Source: a virus. From it: DNA of 31,201 bases. Position numbers and translations under genes: made by a program. The stretch lies in IMG/VR virus record IMGVR_UViG_3300010885_024310, positions 1 to 31,201 of that record. One strand, 5' to 3'. Positions 24,973-31,201 of this stretch are shown piece after piece. The number at the start of each line of letters is the position of its first letter. Positions within the stretch are counted from its first letter, which is position 1. Below the pieces are notes generated by a model. It searched no databases, was not told the DNA's origin, and saw nothing but the letters and a program-made list of their open reading frames with translations.

Positions 24973-27237
24973 TTAGTTGCCTATGGTCATGTTGGTTAAT
25001 TTAAGATTAGACATGTAATTGTCTTTAGTATTAAATGAAGGCGATGAAATTGTAGTTGAATTAGGAGGAGTTGATATATTTGTACCGCCCCCTGTTCCTC
25101 CTTTTTGTACTATTTGTCTTAGTAAATCACCATTTGCACGCAATTGATCAAGTTGTGCTTGTTGTACTGCTAGTTCTTGTTGATTTATTTCTAAAATAGA
25201 TTTTTGTATTCCCGAATCATTTTGTACATTCATTTTGTACATCTGATTCATTTCTGCTTCCATCTTAACTTTATCTAATTCTTTGTATGCACTAGCAAAT
25301 GCTACTAATGCCGAAGAAAACTGTACTAAGGGAGCTGTCATGTTTGATATATCTTTTGTGATATCCTTTAATTCTATGCCTTGTGATAATGATCTCAATC
25401 CTTCGGCTAAGAATTTCATACCCGTTCCCAGTGTTAACATTTTTTCCGCATCTAATTTTTCGAATTTCTTTAAATACGAAACTGGATCGACTCCTATTAA
25501 TCCTGCTAATCCATTTGCGATGCCTCCTGCTATTCCTGCTCCAGTACCTACTAGCATAAGTGCCAAACCCCCAGCAATTGCTACCATGCCTTTTGCAACC
25601 TGTATTAAACTATCACCATTTATAGTTTGATACTTTGCAAGGGAATCAGCAATCACTCCCAAGGCATATGCCAATGCTAATACTACGCCACCTGCTACTG
25701 CTCCTGCTATAATTCCTATTGGACCACCTGCTGCCATAGCTACTGCAAGTATTCCTGTTATGGTAACCAATGTGCCGAAAGCAATTCCCGCTATTTTCAG
25801 TCCTTCTATTATACTATCCCATGGTTTGTTTGCGTATTTTTCTAATTGATCGGCAAGATAACCAACCAAGTATACCAACTCAAACATAATAGCACCCGTA
25901 ACAGCCATTCCTGCTTTTCCTATAAGACCAGTACCTACTGCTATTAATGCAAACATTGCAAAAAAAGCACCAAATGCCAATCCTGCTATTTTTAATCCTT
26001 CGGTAATTGCATCCCATGGTTTATATGCGTATTTTTCTAATTGATCTGCAAGATATCCAATCAAAAACACAAGAACCACCATAGCTGCTGTGGCTACAAT
26101 AACATTTCCTTTTTTAACAGTACCCATCAACAACATTAATCCGATACATACTCCGACAATTAATGTGAATTTAGCTAATCCATCAAGTATAACTTCCCAA
26201 GATATCTCCGCCAATCGTTGAAATAATGGTATCAACAAAAATCCAACAATTAAACCTAATATCGCCAACCCTGCTGTTGCTACAATAACATCAGATTTTT
26301 TTATCTTCTTCATTAATATCATTAATCCGATACACACACCAACAACCAGAGCAAATTTTGCCAAGCCTTCTAACAATACAGAAAATTTCATCTTCTCTAA
26401 ATTTTCAATCAGAGGAATTACGATAAATGCTATGGTTGCTGCTAGTATCCCGAATCCTATTGCTGCGTTCTTCAAGCCACTTCCCATTTTTCCAACCAAA
26501 ATAAATATACCAATCAACAGTGCTAGAACTCCCAACACTTTCATGGTTTTCATCATGTCCATTTTACCTGCATTTGCTAATGCATTAATAATTAAAAATA
26601 ATCCAATTCCGATAATAGCCAATCCTGCTAAATTTTTAAAAGAAGCCATTCCTCCTTCTTCTTTCTTTTTAGGTTTTTTTGAATCTTCTGTTAAATGCAC
26701 TAATTTGCTTATACCAAAATTCAATTCTCTTTGAAGATATCGCTGACGATCCAAATGAAGCATGATTGCATCTTTCAAGTCAAACCATTCCAATCCCTTT
26801 ATTAGTTTATTTATTAATGCTTGTGCGTCGTTTTTTTGTGATTTGGACTTACTTCCTGTGTTGATTTTTTGCATTAATCCTGATATTAATGCTTGTGTGT
26901 TATCTTTTGTAGGTTTAATTTTTGCCATTTTCCCTACATTATCAACTATATTATCTAAACTGTCTCCTACGTATTCAAAAAAATTGGTAAATCCTATAAC
27001 ATTGTTGAATATTTTGGCTGTTTCTGTTGTATCTTTTGGGTTGAAACCTAAACCTAATATTTTTTTATAAGCATTGGCTGTTATGTAAGCCGTAAGCTTT
27101 ATCTTTTCTGCTTCTTCTCGTGTGAATTTGCCTTTTATGTTTCCTTTGGCGTCTTTTGTAGACGTAAAGCCACCACCCATTGCCTTTAACTGGGCAATTA
27201 CATTATCAAGTTTGTTGGCTAATACAGAAACATCCAC
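24973..27237 (-). CDS. 29: Tail tape measure protein
   Basis: This 754-residue protein has a charged helical N-terminus (1-195). A hydrophobic block at about 200-590 follows, built of tandem repeats of about 62-65 residues: GLAKFALVVGVCIGLMILM (from 290), GLAKFTLIVGVCIGLMLLM (from 353), GLKIAGLAFG (from 414) and GLKIAGIAFG (from 479), with LADQLEKYAYKPWDAI / LADQLEKYANKPWDSI at 396 and 461. A polar coiled-coil region (about 640-715) and a Ser/Thr/Asn-rich tail complete it. Multiple membrane-like segments are typical of tape measures, which set tail length and may enter the host membrane. By the usual rule of about 0.15 nm per residue, the tail would be about 110 nm. Start GTG 27237 lies 6 nt after TAAATA; the next Met is residue 20. 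Confidence 0.88.
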   Translation of the reverse strand: MDVSVLANKLDNVIAQLKAMGGGFTSTKDAKGNIKGKFTREEAEKIKLTAYITANAYKKILGLGFNPKDTTETAKIFNNVIGFTNFFEYVGDSLDNIVDNVGKMAKIKPTKDNTQALISGLMQKINTGSKSKSQKNDAQALINKLIKGLEWFDLKDAIMLHLDRQRYLQRELNFGISKLVHLTEDSKKPKKKEEGGMASFKNLAGLAIIGIGLFLIINALANAGKMDMMKTMKVLGVLALLIGIFILVGKMGSGLKNAAIGFGILAATIAFIVIPLIENLEKMKFSVLLEGLAKFALVVGVCIGLMILMKKIKKSDVIVATAGLAILGLIVGFLLIPLFQRLAEISWEVILDGLAKFTLIVGVCIGLMLLMGTVKKGNVIVATAAMVVLVFLIGYLADQLEKYAYKPWDAITEGLKIAGLAFGAFFAMFALIAVGTGLIGKAGMAVTGAIMFELVYLVGYLADQLEKYANKPWDSIIEGLKIAGIAFGTLVTITGILAVAMAAGGPIGIIAGAVAGGVVLALAYALGVIADSLAKYQTINGDSLIQVAKGMVAIAGGLALMLVGTGAGIAGGIANGLAGLIGVDPVSYLKKFEKLDAEKMLTLGTGMKFLAEGLRSLSQGIELKDITKDISNMTAPLVQFSSALVAFASAYKELDKVKMEAEMNQMYKMNVQNDSGIQKSILEINQQELAVQQAQLDQLRANGDLLRQIVQKGGTGGGTNISTPPNSTTISSPSFNTKDNYMSNLKLTNMTIGN
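25816..26060 (-). repeat. Two near-identical 50-bp copies in the tape measure, 195 bp apart
   Basis: Forward 25816-25865 and 26011-26060 match at 46 of 50 bases and encode the LADQLEKYA-KPWD segments exactly 65 codons apart. The rest of the repeat unit has diverged more, so this part is either younger or under stronger selection. Confidence 0.85.
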
Positions 27238-27243
27238 TTATAT

Positions 27244-27251
27244 TATTTAAT
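27244..27251 (-). promoter_or_regulatory. Late-promoter-like box ATTAAATA for the tape measure
   Basis: ATTAAATA ends 6 nt before GTG 27237, in the 20-bp gap between genes. No Shine-Dalgarno sequence is visible. The spacing is one base longer than at most of the other boxes. Confidence 0.45.
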
Positions 27252-27257
27252 GAACCG

Positions 27258-28004
27258 TTATTCTTTTGAGAATAATCTAGCATCAATAGATAATGTATTG
27301 CCATCCACCGTAATATAATCCATTTCTTCTTTTCGAAAACCTTGAATATACTCAAGAATCTTGTTATTCAATTCTGCGGGAATATTTTCTACTACAGACA
27401 AACGATCCTTGATTGAATATGCCTTCATATCAACTTCTTCTTTGTTCACTTCTAGTTTTGTAATGAATTTAAGAATTTCATAGATGAACAAAGATCCCAC
27501 CGTTTCACTGATATCTTCTTCTTTTCCCTTTTTGAGCTTGTCTAGTTGAAAATTATTGATTTTTGTGTCTTCTTCTAGTGTTAGCACATCCAATGTAACA
27601 GTAATATCGACATTATCCAAGCTTAATTGGGTTTTTCCTATGTTTGTATAGGATAAATCTTTGGATAAAATCAGATCTAGATCATATCGGGTTTCGTTTT
27701 GATCTTGTTTTGATACGAATTCACTACCAAATGATTGTTTTCTTAGGGATAGGATCACGGGAATCTTGTCCACCACAAGAAAGTCGTATTTTTCTGTGGA
27801 ATTATCTGTAATTACTTGGTTGATTACGTTACTAATGATAATTCCCGAAAGAATTCCGTCTAATCCGCTCTTAATTAGATCTTTTTGTTGTCTAACCGAA
27901 ATCGGTTTGAACTTCATTTCTTTCTTTGCTGATGGTACATATACCGAAATTAAATTCGATTCATTAATTTGATTTAATTTTGATAGAATACTAGTAACAC
28001 TCAT
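27258..28004 (-). CDS. gp26-like baseplate hub/tail assembly protein (putative chaperone)
   Basis: This 248-residue protein shows a gp26-type layout near the N-terminus: ISVYVPSAKKEMKFKPISVR, a helical QQKDLIKSGLDG segment, then FLVVDKIPVILSLRKQSFGS. Phage T4 gp26 is a hub assembly protein, and genes just upstream of the tape measure commonly encode its chaperones. A C-terminal pattern, VENIPAELNNKILEYIQGF, is also found in modified form in the adjacent upstream protein (IDNIPANLTDELIKFINLY), so the two look paralogous. ATG 28004 has TAAATC (one mismatch from TAAATA) at 5-nt spacing. The 34-bp gap to the upstream gene has no terminator. Confidence 0.65.
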   Translation of the reverse strand: MSVTSILSKLNQINESNLISVYVPSAKKEMKFKPISVRQQKDLIKSGLDGILSGIIISNVINQVITDNSTEKYDFLVVDKIPVILSLRKQSFGSEFVSKQDQNETRYDLDLILSKDLSYTNIGKTQLSLDNVDITVTLDVLTLEEDTKINNFQLDKLKKGKEEDISETVGSLFIYEILKFITKLEVNKEEVDMKAYSIKDRLSVVENIPAELNNKILEYIQGFRKEEMDYITVDGNTLSIDARLFSKE

Positions 28005-28038
28005 AAAAGGATTTAGTGGTTTTTGTTAAAATTACAAA

Positions 28039-28920
28039 TTATTTGTATTTTGGTAGTGATGGCATAGACGGGGTTCCGCCATTTGATTTAGATTGTGCTT
28101 CTTCTTGACGCTTCATATCTTGATTGTAAAAATTTATATGTATTTTGCATTCATTTGGTGTCATCTGTAAAAAATGATCATGGGATATATTCATTTTAGA
28201 TATGAGATTGTATTGAAGTTCGTAGAAGTTAATTAAATCATCATTAAATATAGACTTAATAAATGTAAATAGTGTGTTATCAAACACTTTTAATGGTATT
28301 TGTTCTATACCAAACTTATTATTTTCTGTTATTATATTAATACTATTACCTATGTTCTGATATAAATTAATAAACTTTATAAGTTCATCAGTAAGATTTG
28401 CCGGAATATTATCTATGATAGAGTCTCTTTCTACTTCTGTCAAGTCATAAAAATTAATAATATCATCATCTATTTTTATTTTATCAATTAATTCTCTGTA
28501 TATTTGATCAAAATTATTAATTGTAAATACTTTAGGAGCTGATAAAAATAATGTTATACTATTATATTCAACAGTTTTTGTTAATTCTAAATCTTTTAAT
28601 TTATTAATTATGTTATTTTTAATAGAAGAAATTTGATAATCTATACTAATATCTCTTTCGCCTTTTAATGTTAACTTATCTCCTAATGAATAAGAACGTA
28701 AATCAAGTAATATTAAAAACTTCTCGACATTAGACAATTTATTGACTATACTTTTATCTACCAAACATTCTGATATAACCCATTCAAAATATTCATTTAA
28801 TCCATCATTATCTTTATTTGTTATGAATTTCAATAAATCAAAAAACATCGAATTGTTTAAATGATAATATCTTGCCTGTTTTTTTAAAATGGGAAGATAT
28901 ATTTTAGATGAAAATTTCAT
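28039..28920 (-). CDS. gp26-like tail assembly protein with chaperone-like C-terminus
   Basis: This 293-residue protein has an N-terminal two-thirds with the same order of elements as the following gene: YLPILKKQARYYHLNNSMFF, VEKFLILLDLRSYSLGDKL, then IDNIPANLTDELIKFINLY. The C-terminus adds KMNISHDHFLQMTPNECKI, then FYNQDMKRQEE, a pattern typical of tape-measure chaperones and assembly proteins (a short helix, then MTP-E). This makes it a likely paralogue of the neighbour with an extra module, probably helping to fold or load the tape measure. The start is two bases after the upstream stop (TAGAAATG), with no Shine-Dalgarno sequence or TAAATA. Assignment is by pattern and order, not by a search. 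Confidence 0.6.
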   Translation of the reverse strand: MKFSSKIYLPILKKQARYYHLNNSMFFDLLKFITNKDNDGLNEYFEWVISECLVDKSIVNKLSNVEKFLILLDLRSYSLGDKLTLKGERDISIDYQISSIKNNIINKLKDLELTKTVEYNSITLFLSAPKVFTINNFDQIYRELIDKIKIDDDIINFYDLTEVERDSIIDNIPANLTDELIKFINLYQNIGNSINIITENNKFGIEQIPLKVFDNTLFTFIKSIFNDDLINFYELQYNLISKMNISHDHFLQMTPNECKIHINFYNQDMKRQEEAQSKSNGGTPSMPSLPKYK

Positions 28921-28922
28921 TT

Positions 28923-29648
28923 CTAACGATTATTTCGAGAATTACTGGGATCTGCATCGTATCGGTACTTTTCGTACATCCAAGTAACTCCTGCGGCTAC
29001 GGGTGCTTCTGATGGCTCTGAATCATATTTAAGAGTCCTATCAGGAACATCAATAGGCACACATCCTTCAAACGTATGCATTAATCGTGTTGGTTTCAAA
29101 TCATAATCACGTTCTCTTGTGAACTCCTGTACAGTTATAGTACATTTGATGGAATTCTCTTTTCCTGTGTTTACTAATCCTCTATAACCTGCTGCAATAA
29201 TCCATGGACGTATTAGTCCATATACGAAATCTAAATTAGTTTCTAAAAAATCTATATGCACTGCACGCTCGGAAACACCCATTCGATCAGAACCAACAAA
29301 TCCTTTTAAATAACCACCCATGTTATCTAATCCTGCTCCTGTAACAGAAAACGCCTCTTTGGGTAATTTTATTGATTGTGCATAATATAATCCCAACCCA
29401 TCAAATTTAGGTTGGGTATTATCGTTTAATAATTTATTTTGAACGCTGGTTGGGACAAAAAAGTTATGGGCATCAATTTGAGTATATTTTTTAATAATTT
29501 CAAACAATGCATCAGGACCACCCGTGTCGTATGTATCGGGAACTATAGCAACTGCCCATTGGGTGGTTAAGGGAATATTATAATCCCAATAACCACCCAT
29601 CAAATCTAAGAAATTTGTTACTAAACTATTTTGATTAACTTCTGCCAC
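28923..29648 (-). CDS. Tail tube-type protein (gp19/gp54 fold), second copy
   Basis: This 241-residue protein starts at GTG 29648 (MAEVNQNSLVTNFLDLMGGY). The tube-type core has YYAQSIKLPKEAFSVTGAGL, HIDFLETNLDFVYGLIRPWI, IKCTITVQEFTRE and MHTFEGCVPIDVPDRTLKYD, the sequence of strands seen in gp19-family tube proteins. It is longer than gp19 (163 residues) and carries an insert at about 40-75. It may be a second tube protein, a tube terminator or an initiator. The GTG lies in TAATGTGG directly after the previous gene's stop, and a TAAATA box is 6 nt upstream. An ATG two bases upstream is out of frame, so the GTG is used. Confidence 0.75.
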   Translation of the reverse strand: MAEVNQNSLVTNFLDLMGGYWDYNIPLTTQWAVAIVPDTYDTGGPDALFEIIKKYTQIDAHNFFVPTSVQNKLLNDNTQPKFDGLGLYYAQSIKLPKEAFSVTGAGLDNMGGYLKGFVGSDRMGVSERAVHIDFLETNLDFVYGLIRPWIIAAGYRGLVNTGKENSIKCTITVQEFTRERDYDLKPTRLMHTFEGCVPIDVPDRTLKYDSEPSEAPVAAGVTWMYEKYRYDADPSNSRNNR

Positions 29649-29649
29649 A

Positions 29650-30240
29650 TTATCTATTTAATGGAGCAACTATGTTACTGCCCATAGAAGTGCGATCAAA
29701 GAAATGATAAGCTATACCAACAGTGAAGGACATTACGGCACCATTGCCTTCTGCCATACTATATGATACTTCACCAACATTTCTTATCGAACAGCCAATT
29801 AGACGGTACTTATAAATCACATCAAGATTTTTGTCCAACTGAAGTAAGGTCATGATGGAATTTGCGTTTGCAATAGATCCACCAGCTTGTCCACTGCCAG
29901 CAATACCAAAAACATTACCGAATGTTCTGGTTGATTCGTTCATAAGCAATTCACGAACTGATGAAGTTTCTGGACAATACATTTCAATTTCGTATGATTC
30001 CGAACCGGGAAAGGTTACAGAACCGGGAATATTAAATGTCTGACCTGCGTATTTTACTTCTTGGTTCATAATTGAACGTGCGGGTAATTTAGCGGTTTTC
30101 GCATACAATAGATCGGTTGGTGATAAATTAACTCCGTTGTCGAAATTAACCGATTCCACACGGAATAGGAAATCCCGTGCAAAGTCATTAACTACTGCAT
30201 TGTTGAAAAATGTATTGATTGTCTGATTCGGTACGTCCAT
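29650..30240 (-). CDS. 19: Tail tube protein gp19-like
   Basis: This 196-residue protein (T4 gp19 is 163) has the classical fold order: RDFLFRVESVNFDNGVNL, LLYAKTAKLPARSIMNQEVK (the SIKLP-type segment), GSVTFPGSESYEIEMYCPET, then the C-terminal YRLIGCSIRNVGEVSYSMAE and VMSFTVGIAYHFFDR. It polymerises as stacked hexameric rings to form the inner tail tube. It would normally follow the tail sheath gene, but here a homing endonuclease gene lies immediately upstream. ATG 30240 lies 5 nt after AATAAATA, without a good Shine-Dalgarno sequence. It overlaps no neighbour; its stop is shared with the TAATGTGG start of the second tube-type gene. Confidence 0.85.
   Translation of the reverse strand: MDVPNQTINTFFNNAVVNDFARDFLFRVESVNFDNGVNLSPTDLLYAKTAKLPARSIMNQEVKYAGQTFNIPGSVTFPGSESYEIEMYCPETSSVRELLMNESTRTFGNVFGIAGSGQAGGSIANANSIMTLLQLDKNLDVIYKYRLIGCSIRNVGEVSYSMAEGNGAVMSFTVGIAYHFFDRTSMGSNIVAPLNR
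29655..29662 (-). promoter_or_regulatory. Late-promoter-like box ATTAAATA in the end of the first tube gene
   Basis: ATTAAATA ends 6 nt before GTG 29648 and lies within the last codons of the preceding gene (CCA TTA AAT AGA TAA), so coding constraint may contribute. Confidence 0.4.
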
Positions 30241-30245
30241 ATAAT

Positions 30246-30253
30246 TATTTATT
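30246..30253 (-). promoter_or_regulatory. Late-promoter-like box AATAAATA for the tail tube genes
   Basis: AATAAATA (7 of 8 matches to TATAAATA) ends 5 nt before ATG 30240, in the non-coding gap after the homing endonuclease gene. Together with 6989-6996 it is the closest match to the T4 late consensus in the window. Confidence 0.65.
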
Positions 30254-30280
30254 CTTTTCTATTAATTATTTAGAAAAGAA
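30252..30280 (-). repeat. 10-bp perfect inverted repeat between homing endonuclease and tail tube gene
   Basis: TTCTTTTCTA (30252-30261) and TAGAAAAGAA (30271-30280) pair perfectly with a 9-nt loop that includes the endonuclease stop codon region. There is no T tract behind it on the minus strand, so it is not a standard terminator. It adjoins the AATAAATA box and could be an RNA-processing hairpin or a boundary of the inserted gene. Confidence 0.6.
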
Positions 30281-31201
30281 CAAACAACATTGTGCCTGCA
30301 TCCCACAATTTTCTATAGCTATTATCCATCATATTTTGATTTTCTGTTTTATTTGTATCGAAATTTTCTAATATTTTTGCTAATCTGTGTTTTTGTGTTG
30401 AAAACCGTGACAATATTTTATCTTTTTTTGTATATACATACGATGGTGGGGTAAAAGACTTGAAGACAAATCCAAGTTTTTTGTACATATTTCCATTGCT
30501 GTACCGCAAATCAGCATATGATATCAGGCTTTTTGGATTTTGTAATTTCTTGAAATGGCTTAATAATTTCGAAGCTCCGCCAATTACGTTATGGTTTAAT
30601 TTATTACAGAATCTAACCAATTCCCATTCATAATTTTTATTAAATCGTGGTTTAGAAAATGTCATAACAGACACAAGATCACCGTTATATTCTAATCCTA
30701 ATTTAATTTTAGAATTATCCATACCTTGTAAATGATTCGTATTTAAAAAGTCATTCTTTTGTTTATTATCTAATTCAACAATTTTACATTTTCTTGCATA
30801 TATTCTATTACTGTTTCCTAGTTTATTATTAATAATAGATTTCCAAATATTTTGCTTATTTACATTATTCCATTCATGTGAATTAATTTGCAATAAATTA
30901 ATATTTAAATCTAGGCATTCTTTGTATTTTACAAAATGGTTATTTCTTTTTTCGGCTTCTTGATCAATATTATTTGGAAAACTACTACCAAAAGAATGCC
31001 ACACTCCTCCGTTATATTCTATGGCTATATTTTTAGATGGTATGTATATATCTAATTCTTTATTTGTGTTTGTATATTTATAATTTTCTAAAATATCGGA
31101 TTCATATTGTTTTACATATGCTAATACTGTTTTTTCTTGATAAGAAGTACCGTTCTTTCCATAACATACATAACATCTGATATTTTTCCATTTTCCGTCC
31201 G
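30270..31201 (-). CDS. Homing endonuclease, Vsr-like PD-(D/E)XK type, N-terminus outside the window
   Basis: The frame stays open to the right edge, giving about 310 visible residues; internal GTG 31004 is not the start. Visible order: a CYVC pair (half of a zinc-binding motif); then ELDIYIPSKNIAIEYNGG with VWHS, the E-x-D ... E catalytic pattern of the Vsr-like/EDxHD nucleases; then a DNA-contact segment (NRIYARKCKIVELD). The C-terminal domain follows with LNTNHLQG, KLGLEYNGDLVSVMTFSKPR, ELVRFCNKL, GGASKLLSHF and SYADLRYSNG. Such proteins occur as free-standing or intron-borne homing endonucleases in phages. It sits directly before the tail tube gene, a common invasion site between conserved structural genes. 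Whether it belongs to an intron cannot be seen here. Confidence 0.85.
   Translation of the reverse strand, partial: DGKWKNIRCYVCYGKNGTSYQEKTVLAYVKQYESDILENYKYTNTNKELDIYIPSKNIAIEYNGGVWHSFGSSFPNNIDQEAEKRNNHFVKYKECLDLNINLLQINSHEWNNVNKQNIWKSIINNKLGNSNRIYARKCKIVELDNKQKNDFLNTNHLQGMDNSKIKLGLEYNGDLVSVMTFSKPRFNKNYEWELVRFCNKLNHNVIGGASKLLSHFKKLQNPKSLISYADLRYSNGNMYKKLGFVFKSFTPPSYVYTKKDKILSRFSTQKHRLAKILENFDTNKTENQNMMDNSYRKLWDAGTMLFVLF

Noticed and set aside
26432-27070. Hydrophobic plus-strand frames antisense to the tape measure
   Set aside because: They mirror the Ala/Ile/Leu-rich repeats of the tape measure on the opposite strand and have no own signals.
30270-31004. Treating 31004 as the start of the endonuclease
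   Set aside because: It is an internal GTG; the frame stays open to the window edge and upstream codons encode the catalytic IAIEYNGG and a CYVC pair.

Overview
The window is a compact, AT-rich stretch of a tailed-phage genome. It carries the tail and baseplate morphogenesis cluster of a contractile-tailed, T4-like but divergent phage. Recognisable T4-type parts are gp19-type tube proteins, gp26-like chaperones, a tape measure, and gp48-like, gp53-like, gp27-like, gp25 and gp6 baseplate proteins. A gp44-type clamp loader and boxes resembling the T4 late promoter TATAAATA point the same way. The host cannot be read from the sequence. The large accessory structural proteins (LamG, PKD, Ig and propeller modules) recall marine T4-like phages, but that is an impression only.

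Almost everything is transcribed leftwards (minus strand). From right to left: a Vsr-like homing endonuclease running off the right edge; two tail-tube-type proteins; two related gp26-like proteins; a membrane-rich tape measure; a gp48-like tube-initiation protein; gp53; a gp27-like hub protein; and a hub protein with a 3D-type double-psi barrel. A short non-structural island follows (about 16.8-19.7 kb): a plus-strand candidate small terminase, minus-strand dUTPase and clamp loader, and a plus-strand conserved hypothetical. The clamp loader carries a 149-residue mini-intein inside its Walker B box. Leftwards again come the wedge genes gp25 and gp6, a 1110-residue PKD/propeller protein in the gp7 position, an 895-residue structural protein, a triple-Ig protein ending at a clear intrinsic terminator, and then fibre or appendage proteins. 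The last of these runs off the left edge.

The genes form one virion module: tube, tape measure and its helpers, then the central hub, the six-fold wedges, and peripheral fibres or adhesins. The island supplies nucleotide-pool, replication and possibly packaging functions.

The most striking non-coding pattern is a TAAATA box placed 5 or 6 nt before the start codon of nine genes on both strands. Seven of these are recognisably structural, one is the candidate terminase and one is hypothetical. It is absent from dUTPase and the clamp loader. At T4-type geometry, transcription would begin on or next to the start codon, so the late mRNAs would be leaderless or nearly so. Several other genes instead have Shine-Dalgarno-like sequences or coupled stop/start junctions. 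I see no tRNA, rRNA or CRISPR, and no non-coding gap longer than about 110 bp.
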